Shown here: piece after piece, positions 51,443 to 63,539 of the stretch
Position numbering within the stretch: the stretch's first letter is position 1
Layout of the letters: each line of letters starts with the position of its first letter
Source: Istiophorus platypterus
Taxonomy: Eukaryota; Chordata; Actinopteri; Istiophoriformes; Istiophoridae
Direction: 5' to 3'
Assembly: GCA_016859345.1 (NCBI GenBank)
Contig: CM029124.1
Location: 11,479,980 to 11,543,979 of the forward strand
Length of the DNA: 64,000 nt
Position numbers and translations under genes: made by a program
The notes under the pieces: generated by a model
Told to the model about the DNA's origin: nothing
The model's input: only the letters and a program-made list of their open reading frames with translations
Database searches by the model: none

Positions 51443-53522
51443 TGTACGCGCCGTCTTTTACCCAGAAACCCACACAGCAAATGACCTTTACTCCTTTCCT
51501 TGACAGTTTCATGCAACTGGCAACTGCAGTATTGCTTTAGAGCACATTTGCTTACCATAAGAATGTAATTTTCAGTGATAAGGTCCTGGAACTTGGCAGG
51601 GGCTGGTGGGGGGAATCTGTCGTTTTGTGCCAAATCTCCGGTCGTGGATGATCCAGGGGCTTGCCCTGAGGGACAGCTCAGGGCTGAGTGGGCCAAAGTA
51701 ATGTCATCCTGTGGAAAAATGATTAATCTATCCTCGTCTATCCTTTATTCCACAAAGAAGGAAGGATGCACTGCAAAATGCAGTCAAATAAGTGGCCCAA
51801 TGGTGTATATGTAAATTTCATTTATATCACATTAGGGTAATGCCAAATTGCCTCATCATTATAATTTTGTGGTAATTGAAAATTGAGACAAGGGAAATAA
51901 ACATTATGTCTATTTGAATTGGTAGAAAAAAGTGAAGTAAAGACTTTATTGAATTTTTTTTTGCTATAGGAATTTTTTTCAGTTTGGTCAGAGTACCCCT
52001 TCGAATGGAACGCTTTGAGGGGCCATGTGCAGTGAACATAAAGTACCCAGGGTGAATATCAGAGCTGAGAGCCTCACCATAAATACCCAGGGCAGAGCTG
52101 TTGGCCAAAACACTTCTCACAGCCTGTTCTCTCTTTTTAGTTTTAATTCACTCATCATGGGGTGAGTGAGAGAGGAAGAGAGGCACAGATAGAGGCTGAG
52201 GCGGCATGGTATAGTACAGCAACAGATTGGAAAGAGCAAGGAAAGTAGGAGAAAAACATACTCTGAAGTGTGTGTGAATCCATAATAGCGCCACTTAATG
52301 ACACAAACTATCTTCCCTTGCTGTCGGAGAGAGGCTAGGCTTCCTCCAAGCCTCAGACAGCCCTCTGTTACAAAACAGAAGACAGTAGGGCTTTGACAGC
52401 TCCAAGTGTCTAGGGCCAGGGAAATAATTGATAGCAGGCTGCCTGCATCCAAGGTCCTTTAGCAGTAATTGCAAGCAGAATCTGACTCTCTGATCTCACC
52501 AGTGGTATTGGCTATGCCAGAACAGCCTGGCTTTGACAGATTGCCTTCCTGCAGTAATAACTTAGGCATGTTCCCTGTTTTCTCACACAAGGCCATACAG
52601 TGCTGTCTCTACCACAGAACTAGCCCAGAATCATCAGTGATTATTTTAGATGTGTATTTTTCTTTTAGCTCTTGGCGGATTTTTCTGAAAGGACACTCTT
52701 CAAGTTATGGTTTTGCCTGTAGCCAACGGCCCCGTCCATTGTTTTCCACTGTGATGATATTTTTTTCTCAGAATGAAATTATTGGTAATAAAATTAGTAT
52801 TGTGCACATGTTAACTTGCGTTTGCAAGACAGAAAGCATTCAGCGGAGCTTGTGAAAAACAAATTGATGTAACAGTGTTCTTTTATTTATAATTGCCTCA
52901 TGAAATCAGACATTTATTAGCCTTAAAAGGAATGTAATATCTGTGACCGATCAACTGTGCTCCAAAAATCTTTTGGTTAAAAAAAAAAAAAAAAGAGGAA
53001 TTTCCAAAAGCCTTCTGTTGCCATGATTCTTGCCCTAAATGACAGCCTGAAGGCTTCATGGCCTTTTGAGGGATAGTCCTCTTCCCCCTTCCCTTCCCTC
53101 ATCTTCTTGTCTCCTCTCCCTCCTCCCCTCCTGCTCTCAGTGGCACTCTTCCATGCTCACTGTCTGCACTGTAAAGCACTCAGGGATTTATTGTCAGCTG
53201 GAGTTTCCTTGATGGGGTGTAATAATACTGTGCCTTTCTCACCCACTAAGGTGGTAGAATCCCCTCCTTCTGCCGATGAGAGGACCCCTGCGGGCTGCCC
53301 TGTGTGTGCCTGTGTTCTGTGGCAGACTTATAAGCCTGGCAGCTCCACCCCATGGCTGTCCAAACAAGGTTTCTCAACAGGCGCCCACATCAAAAAGAGC
53401 AGTGTATGGGGGTTGCAGGAAAGTGAAACGGCAGGATGTTGCCTTTAGTTATTTATTTATCTGGCTTTTCACAAACAGAAGAAAAGAGTTAAAAGCTTGT
53501 GAGCTATTTTGGTGTGGTAAGG

Positions 53523-53555
53523 GTTTTTTTTGTTTGTTTTTGTTTTTGTTTTATG
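53523..53555. repeat. (TTTTG)n-like tract
   Basis: T runs separated by single G residues. Confidence 0.85.
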
Positions 53556-55299
53556 TTTTGGCAGTAAAAACGGTGAATTCTTGCTACTGCTAATTACAAT
53601 TGAGTAGTTTTGTGTTCAAAGTTGCCAGAAATCATCCCAGGCAGGACTGATGAGTGTAAACACCAAACTGATGTCTGAATGAAAATCATTAAAGGAATTG
53701 AAGTGTAAATAGACACGATCCCCATGACACCCTGCAGTAGGAAATGTGATACTGTGGTTAGTACTTTACTGCCAGTGTCAGCTGGTTAATCTAATTTAAT
53801 CTTTAAATAAAGGTTTAAATCAGTACAAATAAACATTAGTAAATGAATCTGGGAATAACATGGGGGTAAGATATCAAACACAATGTGAAGAATGTTAAAA
53901 GTCCCTAAATGCCTCAAAGCATACTCACAGCTCAGCAGGCGAGCTGCAAAGGTGGCTGCTGGGTAATATAAATAGAAACTCCCTTCACAAACCGGCAATT
54001 AATAAAAGATACTTATGAGTGATCCTTGAACAGGGGAGGATATGAGCAAGCAGGCAGTCAGGTCAGGGCAGGATAAACTGGTCCCAGCTCCCTGTCTTCT
54101 GTGAGAGCCAGGGGCAAGATAGATGTGTGCGTCACGCTGCTTTGAAATGTCTAAACATAGACATTTTTAGAGGTGGACGCAACGTGAAAATGTAAATAAA
54201 CTTTATAGGAACTTGGGGTCAGGCTGAGGTTAGATTTATGGTTTTGGCATTCACCCCTAGGCCCATCCGTCATCCCTTTGCCCTACCAAGCCCCCTTGGT
54301 CCCAGCTCCTCCTCCATCAGCCAAGTCCCTCCCCCTTACCCCACACCCTGGATCACAAGACCCTCAGCTGAACTACAGGCGACCTGCTGGATCCAAGGCC
54401 AGCTGGGCCTCAGATGCCATAATAAGAACCTTTCATTGCCATTACTGATTGTGTGAGGATTTGGTAGGCCTGTCTTTTTATCTCTCTGGTTGTCTTTTTT
54501 TAAAATAAATATTTCCTTATCTAATTTGCTCTTTTTTTGTTGTTGCTTTCTCTTTCTCCCTCACACCTTAGATTTCTCTGATGTTTTGGGCTGCTAAGGA
54601 AAATGATTTTTAGGGAGAGTGTTACTGGGGAGGTCTCAAGGGACATGTTTAGCTAATGCTGTCTTTCTGCTGGAGCAGTGTTAAACCCGAGTCTGTGTTT
54701 GCTTATTTACAACACCAGTGCTTATCATGCCAATGTTCCCAAATTATCAAGAAATAAGTCAAACAAAGAAATGACTCTTGTCATCAACTGTGACCTTACA
54801 GTAAAAACATCTGACTATTGCTCTACTGCAGTTTTGTTTTGGGTAAAAAACATGATATTAGCAACATTTTGTAGCCTTCATACATTTTTTTTCATTGTAG
54901 ACTGTGAAGTGAATGATACACACTTGGTGTTCATTTTAAGTTAATAACGCTATCAGTTATTTCACAGTAAATTACAATTTTGCATTTTAGTAGAATAAAG
55001 CAAGCAAATAAATCAGCTATTAACTAGGATTCCCCCGTAATACTGTTAAAATTAATTGCACGATAAATATCAAGTCATTAAGGTGTCAGCATTTTGTGTA
55101 TGCATCGAGATTCTCATTTTGTAATGCAAATTAAAATTTCAGAGAATATTGTATAAACTGTGGTGTAATATACTTGATATTAAAATGAAATTATTTAATG
55201 AAGGCACACAAAGAGATTATATGGCTTACTGAAAATGTAGAAAAGTTTAATGAGGGACAAAAATAAAAATCCTATTCAGTTTTACACATTGCACTTCAC

Positions 55300-55650
55300 T
55301 GAACATGACTCGCTTGGAACAAATCCTTAGATGATGTACGGCAGCGACTCCAATTATGGCAGGCAAACAATCACGCAATCACGCAGTACCTTTTTCAATA
55401 GCTGAGTTCGTACACTTGTCCAGGCATTAGAATAAGAGAGGACACCTGCCTTAAATGACTGAGGGTCAGCTGGGAACCCACTTTGATCTGTGTGACCGTT
55501 TGCCTTGATGGGAGTGGCACTGATAATCCCTTTGCTTAACTCGTGCTTTTTGGCCCAGCCGGGGTCCTGTCCAGGGATAAAGCAGTGGGCTAAGTCTTAA
55601 TCAAACAGCAGGGTCGGTGGCTGCCTGAAGGGAAGGGTCTTTGAGGGTTA
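55300..55650. promoter_or_regulatory. candidate intronic conserved block N
   Basis: Complex sequence with a CAATCACGCAATCACGCAG direct repeat (about 55368-55386) and balanced GC, between AT-rich flanks. No coding exon was recognised. Confidence 0.22.
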
Positions 55651-56347
55651 GAGTGCGGAAGGGCACATTTAGGACAGGGATGAATACACACAAATGGAGG
55701 ATTAGAGTGTTTTGCCTACTTGCAAATAGAAGGCGTTTAGCAGGCAGTTCTCCCAAGATTGAAAGAGTAAGTCAGTGAGTTTAAGAAAGCAGGGAGTTGT
55801 TCTCCTCTCTACAGACCTGGGTTCATAAAGCCACTTTGTGAGCCAGTCAGGATCCACTGCTGCCAACAAAAATGTGTATCTACTCAGCGCTGTTGTACAC
55901 GGACGTTCTGATAATTGTGGCAGTCAATCTTAGTTTAATGACCCATGCCCGTTTGTAAAAACACATATTACCAGCTGTCAGATTGCACGCAAACAGTGTA
56001 GTTTCACATAAAACAGTCTCCTCTATGGATTCAGTTTGGTCCCTGCCTTCCCCTATAGCAATCTGACACGAGCACAAACTAGCAGTAAACAAGCACAAGA
56101 AGTGTCATCGGTCAGTTATGTGATTCCTGTTTAACAGTGGGAGCGTGCCGAGCCTAGCATGGATGAGTTGTAATGGAGAGACTGGATGACCTCTTTGCTG
56201 TTATCGCCTGATCTGCTTCTCATTGTTCCCGAAAGTGAAACCAAACACAGCAACAATGAGAGGAGTGTTTGTCTCTAGTGTTAGATCACAGCATTTTCAT
56301 CTTAATGAATTGTTTACAGAAAGAGTGGGAGTATGATGGCTATAGCA

Positions 56348-56393
56348 GCTATATATATATAATATATATGATATATATATAATATATATAATT
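56348..56393. repeat. AT-rich self-complementary repeat
   Basis: Alternating TA with ATAATATATATGATATATATATAAT-like periodicity of about 14-18 bases; potential cruciform. Confidence 0.85.
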
Positions 56394-56747
56394 GGTCATA
56401 CTTTTTAGCAGTCATGACAGAGAAGCCATCATCCCAGTAAAAATGAGAAAGACAACTCATTTAGAATTATAAACCCTTTTCTCTGTTTGTCACTTCTATT
56501 GATTTTCTTCTGCCCCTGTCTCTCATAGTTTATATCTAGCCATAAGATATACTCCTGAAGAGGATTTATAGCCGCTATAGGCCTTGCCCGCTAGGTCTGC
56601 CATTACCAATAGATGAAAGGTGTTTGGGGAGGGGGGTAGAGGCACTGCAGCAGTGTGGTATTGGATATTGTTTAAATACCGTCAAAAGAGCCTGCTCATT
56701 TACCCAGTGAGAGCTTTGAGAAGCAGAATGATGTGATAATCCTGTGA

Positions 56748-56763
56748 GTAGCAGGTGGCGCTG
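56748..56763 (+). promoter_or_regulatory. CTCF-like motif in lrmda intron
   Basis: GTAGCAGGTGGCGCTG matches about 12 of 14 positions of the CTCF consensus, including the AGCAGGTGGCGC core. It is a candidate insulator or loop anchor. Occupancy is unknown. Confidence 0.4.
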
Positions 56764-57079
56764 CTTTAATGTTGGTGTAAAACAAAATTGTTTTTATTTC
56801 CCATTTTCAGTCAACTCCTTATAATCTCTAAATGAGACGATTGATCGCCTGTTGGCAAGAAAATGGTATCACCTGTTCTAATTCAAAGTGGACCTGAGGA
56901 GAGGATGATGGTATACTGGCAGGAAAGGAAAAAAGTGCCATATTGTTTTTTTTTTTTTTTTATTTGCTTTTTTTTTTATACTCTCTATCCCCTATCTTTT
57001 TCTCTCTCCCTCTCAGACTGGGCTGTCAGGAGTGAGGAAGAGGAGGAGGAGGAAGCAGGCCTTCTTTCTTCTTCCCCCA

Positions 57080-57230
57080 CCACTTCCGAATTACCTGCTG
57101 GGTCCGAGCTCTTTTATGCTCTTGTTGTGACAGGTAGATTTATAAGGCTTGAAATTTGTACAAATCAGTTGTCATTCAGCGGCAGCTGTCAATGTGTCAA
57201 GCTGTCAGGGCCTGCTGTGAGGGAGATGCC
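57080..57230. promoter_or_regulatory. candidate intronic conserved block O
   Basis: After a GGA-rich tract (57038-57058), the block holds GGTAGATTTATAAGGC, AGTTGTCATTCAGCGG, CAGCTGTCAA and TCAAGCTGTCAGG. Several TGTCA cores (MEIS-like) are closely spaced. Confidence 0.3.
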
Positions 57231-58576
57231 TTAGGGGGCTGAGCGAGGGGGCAACCGCCCAGAAAAGAAAATGAGTTCAAACAGACCTGAGAAGCTCCTC
57301 TATTCCACAGGCCTCCCTGCCCCTGTGGAGCCGCCATCGATTTCTCTTGATGTTGAGCAACAGCGCGCCCAAAAATGACACGCCACACCGTGCTCAACCC
57401 AGTCAGGCTGCGACACACCAACGCGTGCTGTGCCGGTCCCCTCAATCTGCAGACGCCTCTCATTCTCTACTAAATGGCTGGAAATCTGTAATCTCTCTGA
57501 GGAGGGAGAACACCAGAGTTGTGTTTAGAGATTGTTGGTGATGGCTGTCTTTTTATGTGCTGCCTAAATAGCTGAAATGGAAATCTCTCAGTGGAGAATG
57601 ACAAGCGTGTTTAAAGATTGTTGTCGATTGTTGTCTTGTTTGCCTGTTTTCTCTGGCCTTGTCTCAGCGTGGGCCTGCCTGTGTGTGATTGGCGGGCCTG
57701 CTGGGGCAGTGATGGGCATGACAGCCTCTCTCAGTCAGAGGACCCCAGGTGACACGCACCTTCTCCATCCTCTATCCTTCTACACAGTCTTCACAGAGGG
57801 ATGGGAAGACAGGTGCCGCAACCAGTGTGAGGTGCGTGGAAACAAAAGACAACAGCTGACAGAGAAGCTGTGCCATGCGGCGGTATACACGCCAAGGTGT
57901 GGGATGACACAAATACGCTCATATTTCTCTCACACACTCTTTGTGGTGTTATCGGTGCTGTTGTCACGTTCAGTCTGGGGGAGCAGATGGAGGTGAATAG
58001 GTTATTATTGATAACACATTATTAGCGCACTGTCAAGTCTGTGATTGTAAGTCCATAATCATTGTCTTGGATTCTAATTATTTGTATGGAAATATGGTAA
58101 TTCATAATTTAACCATTTTTCAGTTATCCTGTATTCATTTAAAAATATGACAGTCATATACAGGCTAAATCATTGTTTTTGTGTGTGACTTAATGTAACT
58201 TAGATTTTCATTTCTTTTTCATTCAGTAGACATATTCATTGTGAAACACATCCAAAATGTGTCATACATCTCCTTTTTGTGTAATCATGTTTTTTTTTCA
58301 CTGAAACCGTCGTATGCACAGGCTGTGTTTCGACTTAACGATGTTGTCACATTTGTTGTCAGCATTTTGCAGTTGTGAAACAATTCATGATGTTGATATT
58401 CAAGGTTTTTGTCACCTTGCCCCTCCAATTAAATGACAACAACATTGGGCGGAAAAAAGATCTCAGCGGAGCAAAACTGTTTACATCCAGGTTTGTCTGC
58501 CAGTTTGTTTTCACACACTTCATGCTTGTGTTTGTTATGTATCACAGCCAAACTCCCTCCCCTGAGATGGACCACG

Positions 58577-58622
58577 TATGGCCCGTATGGCCCCGTCTGG
58601 CCCCGTCTGGCCCCGTCTGGCC
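58577..58622. repeat. 10-bp minisatellite (CCCCGTCTGG)
   Basis: Three exact CCCCGTCTGG units preceded by a variant GCCCGTATGG; GC-rich in AT-rich intron. Confidence 0.92.
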
Positions 58623-59069
58623 TGCTGTATCTGTTTTAAAGGTTTGAGCAAAGCTACAAAGTTTCAAATCACACGGAGTGTGAGTCTGAACATGAGGGGA
58701 TCGATCTGAATAATGCTTGAGAGCTGGTTGAAAGCTGAGGACTCTGTATTCTTTTACATTGCAACTAGCACTGCCAACCTGGCTTCAGTCCAAACCTCCA
58801 CCTAAACATGTGTGTACACAGGCACATAGACATGCATCAGAGCTGCATGGCTACACTATAATTACCCTGATGAGGTTTTGGTGGATAATCCTAACAGATC
58901 TGTCATGTCCGCCTGGCAAAGCGGGGCCCTGAAAGAAATGGTTTCATGGGACACTGTTTGAAAGGTGACACTTGCTCAGCAGCCCTTCAACAAGGGGTGA
59001 AATATTAATCAAAGTTTTCCATGCAGTTATTAACAGCTGCTGGCCTTGGCCTCTGTGTGGGTGTAGGTA

Positions 59070-59096
59070 TGTGTGTGTGTGTGTGTGTGTGTGTGT
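59070..59096. repeat. (TG)n microsatellite
   Basis: About 13 TG units. Confidence 0.95.
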
Positions 59097-60239
59097 TTGT
59101 TGTGTGGCAATGAGCAGCAAGTTAGTCCACAGAGAGATGACTGTGACGTGTCTGAGTTTGTCTTGTAAAAATGCAGCTGTCCAGGACATGACAGCTACAG
59201 CGTTCGAGGGGCCATTACGGGGTGTAGTACATTTCCTGTGAAATGGCTTGAAAAATGACAATGCAGCCTGTGCAATATTAATTGTGACACAGTCACCATA
59301 AATAAGTCAAAAAGCTTTAAGAGAGGAACAGAATAGAACAGTACTTGTTATCCATTGATCATAAAAGAGGAGAACATTAACTTTCTCACTAACTTATGCA
59401 TCAGTTATTTTTTTATTGGTTTCTTTTCTTACTAATTAGAATTTAGATACAATTTTAAAATTTTTGCTATGCCATTGTATTTTACTTGCCTGACTGTGGG
59501 TTATTGTTTTACTATGAAAACTGGTGGCTGTTAGAGAATTGTAGTAACACATTGACACTGATTCTGTGAATCAGTCCTTCTGTCCTCTGTAACCTTTGTG
59601 ACTCTGACTTATTAAATGTTGATACTTGTACTTTAAATGGCCAGCATCGACTCTCATTTAGTTGGAAATTTGTTTGGCAAACCATTTTCATGTAATGAAT
59701 AACTTAGACATGTCATTAGTCTATACAACAAGGATAGTTCAAAGAAAAACATTTAGTCTTTAAATTTCCAATCACAAACTAATAAAACAATTTTTATGAT
59801 TTACTTGCAATCCATATTTATTTGATCACTTTGGTGTAGTTAGTAATGCAACAGGAGTCAATACTTCTGTGTTTGTAATATCTTCCCTAATAAGTCATGA
59901 AACAACATTTTTAAGGTGGTTCATTCACCCTGGTATTATATTAGTTTATTACATCTCTTATAGTCTTATTATAATCTTTTATAAGTACTGCAACCAAAAC
60001 ACGTCCAAGATGATCAAATATGAAATAATTTAATTTTAGACTGAAAGTTAGATCAGAGCAGAGGAGCCAGATTGTTGTTTCGTATAGCCCTGTCTGTCTG
60101 TTTCTTCGTTTCTGCACATAAAAAGAGAGTTGAGAGGTAAACACTGCAGCAGAGCACTTTGTTCTGCAGTTATTGTTTTCATGTCTTGTTTCTCAGCAAG
60201 CTTTTGTCTGATTTGGTAACACGCATATGTTGTTTAATA

Positions 60240-60560
60240 GGAAATTAATTCTCGTCCCCGCCGCCAACCTCCCAATAAATCAGGCATGTAAACCAAAAAC
60301 CTGAGCACAGTGACTAATTAGAATCAAAAGGGCTGGAATCCATAATGGGCCTCCTTCACTCAAAACACTACTCTATAATTGGCCATAAATAAACCCTTGC
60401 TGTTTTTGTATGAGCTGTAAACAGCTGAATGCTTCAATTAAGCAGAAATATACCTGCGCCATGTTGAATGCAGGGTGCTTGGGAGCTGCTGACATATGGA
60501 TATGATCTGTGCTGCCTCCCCTGCTCCAATTCAGGCCTTATTTTGTAGAGTGCGTGAGAA
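60240..60560. promoter_or_regulatory. candidate intronic conserved block P (strongest in intron)
   Basis: About 320 bases free of repeats, with CCCAATAAATCAGG, GTGACTAATTAGAATC, CTATAATTGGCCATAAATAA, GCTTCAATTAAGCAG and GGATATGATC. It is dense in TAATTA and CAATAAA cores. No coding frame; it resembles a deeply conserved enhancer. Confidence 0.38.
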
Positions 60561-60995
60561 GCACAGATAATTTCTTTTTGCCGGTGTAATATTATAGTGA
60601 CTCATACTAAAAGTTACTAAAGGTACTAAAAGTTTTCATTAAATGTGCCTGAGTTTTGTTATTGACACCACAGGTTGCGTATGCAGGGAAACACAGAAAA
60701 ATTTATCAGTGCTCTTTTCCTCACCTAATAAATCATCTAAACAGGGCAGACCATATGGCAGATAAGACCTTGGAAATGTGGCTTCGGCATGCAAAGAGTC
60801 AAGTTGCTTGAAATCAGGAACGATCACATACTGCTCTCTTCCTTTTCCCCCTCTCTTCGTCTCTCACAGAATATCTGCTAGTTATTTTACATGCCATTTT
60901 CTTGTTCACCTTATCACCTCTTTGTCAGTTGTTTTTTCGCTTTCCCCCAAGAAGAAAGAGAGAAGCAATTCCTGTGTGTAAAGGACTTGGACTAG

Positions 60996-61073
60996 ATCTC
61001 TCTCTCTCTCTCTCTCTTTCTTTCTCTCTCTTTTTCTCTCTCTCTCTCTGTTTCTCCCTCTCTCACTCTCACT
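60996..61073. repeat. (CT)n imperfect pyrimidine tract
   Basis: CT repeat with TTTC and CCC interruptions. Confidence 0.95.
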
Positions 61074-61836
61074 TTCACCCGCCTTCCCCCCTCTGCCGAG
61101 GGTCCTGGGAGGTGCACAGACTGATGGGAGAGGATGATATATGTAGCGTCTGTGTCCCGGCTCTCCTCTGGCCCTTTGTCATTAATCATAGCCATTAGCT
61201 TTTCTCACTGCAGCCTTGTCTGTGAACTGCTATGAAAAAGAAGCCTTTTCTCTCATATCCCACACCAAGAGAGACTACTAATACTTCTGCCTCACTGTCA
61301 CAGGGCTGCATTTTCATCACACGGCAAACAACTTCTGCAATGTAGAAAATGGATATTATATCCAAAACCTGTGATTCTTTACCAGACAGGGCAAGGATAT
61401 ATGGGAGGAATTATGGAGGGGCTGTAAGGTAGAATTGATAGTCAATATTGATTTTTTGCCGATATACTTTCTCTCTTTCTGCTCTATGTACCTTTGTCAG
61501 TATTTTCTCTGCCTTGGTAGTCTGGTTATTTTTTTTTCCAGTATACTGACTGTCAAAACAAACATTGACTAAACAATAAAAAGCAATGCACTTCAAATGT
61601 GACTACATCTGTTTTGGGCTGGTTTGAACTGGACCACAATGGACTTGGCTTTGTGCAGGGCCATACAGAGCCTGTTTGGACGGCAAACATGTGAGCTAAT
61701 GAGAATAAACAGCTGGCCACTGTGGTGACCATCTAGTGTAATAGAGATGTATGGCCACCAGCTCCTGCACGCCTACTCCTCCAATCCCCAAACTGTGCCT
61801 GACAGATATACTAAAGCCTCATCAGTCTAGTCCCAG

Positions 61837-62036
61837 ACACACACACACACACACACACATAAACACATAAACACATAAACACATTAATCATGCACACATG
61901 CTTGTGCATCATACAGGAACATACACACACACACACAGGCCTAGCAGGCAAAGAAGTACAGACCTGCAACACTCACTGTCCACATATCCACTTGCTCGCT
62001 CTCTCTCACACGAACACACACACACACACACACAGG
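61837..62036. repeat. cluster of (CA)n arrays and an ATAAACAC octamer repeat
   Basis: CA runs at 61837-61859, 61921-61937 and 62012-62034, with three ATAAACAC units at about 61859-61882. Confidence 0.9.
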
Positions 62037-63539
62037 CACAGTGCCAGCACTATCCATATTAAAGACTCAATCCGCTTTTTCTCATTTCCCTAACTGTATG
62101 ATCCATACTGTACCTAATGAAATGATTGCAAGTAGTTATTGCTGACTTATTATCTAGACACACAGCTTTATCAAACTGCTGCATTGATTTAGTGGACTGT
62201 GTCTCAGAGAAAACTCCAAGGATATTTCATTTGCCTAACTACGCCATAATAATGGGACCCATCCCAGTATGCATTATGCATAGATACACCGTAGATAATT
62301 CAAACAGGAGGAACACATGCATTACCTCGGTGCCGTAACCTCCCAGTCTCATACTGTCTATTATATTATGTTGTGGTGGTGTTTATTTTGTGCTGCACTG
62401 GGATCCCATTACAGTGAAATGATAAGAACCTACAGTGCAGCCGGCTACATGTACAAATTTGTGTCATAGTTTTCAGCTTTGATAAATCCAAAACACCTTA
62501 TTCAGCAGGTATTTGTGCTTCCTCTCATTTGACGGTGTTTTGTCCTCACAAAGAGAGTGCTAGCTCCAGGTGGCTCTGTGCCTCCCCCCAGGGTTTGTGG
62601 AGTGAGATAAGCGTTTGTCTTTCCCATTCTAAAGTGGCTCCTGTTAAGCCCCATACCTGGAAGATGACTGATTTTGACAATGCAATTTACATCTCTGTAT
62701 AAAACAATCTCACACTGCGCCTGCAGATTTACACCGGATTAAACTGTTTGTCTCCGTCACGGAGTAACCATACAATCTATCAGGGCCTCTGTGCCTTTTC
62801 CAATACCACATTCCCTTCTCTTGTCCCTCGAGAGCAGAAAATTGATCCAGAATGCAGAGCAGGGCCTCCCCCTTTAAAATTGCTACAACAGTTTTGCAGG
62901 ACCTACAATTATTGAAACATGCAGATGTCAGTAATTTCAATAAAACTGATATGGTAGTAATGAAAACATCTGACTGAGGGGGCGACAGCAACAGGATTTA
63001 TGGCTGCATTAGAGGAAAAAAGCTGAGATGACAGTTTTGCAGCACTGCTCGACACTCCCTTGTTTCACACGCATTAAAGGTGCAGATCAATTAGCTTCCG
63101 ACGCAGTTAGCTTTGCCACAGACAGTCCTTTTACGGCGACATGAAAAATGCATGGGCTCCTAGGAGAGATTTTGGAGCCATTAGCTGTCCTCATCCTTGC
63201 ATGTTTTCATGTAAGTGTGCATTTGCAGTGATGTATGACTGTACAGTGGCCAAAGCTAAAATCTGTCTTTATAATCACAGAACCGTGACATTCTTTCTGT
63301 ATCTTTTTCCTCTTGGCACAGCATTACACAGAGTGCAAATGTTGTCAAACAAAAATGAAAGGACAGGAATAGGGCTCCTTTTCTTGCCAACCCGCATGTC
63401 AGACTGTAACAGTAATATATTATGGCCCTGTAGGTGCTTTAGTATTAAATATACTTCAGTAAACCTGTCATTATACAGAAATCCATACTAATTCAAACCA
63501 TGTAGCTGGAGTCGACCCACTCAGATCGAATACCTCCGT

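Noticed and set aside
51229..51696. 155-codon minus-strand frame, one of the longest outside znf503
   Set aside because: It crosses a CA repeat (Cys/Val run); the rest resembles no family and has no promoter or splice context.
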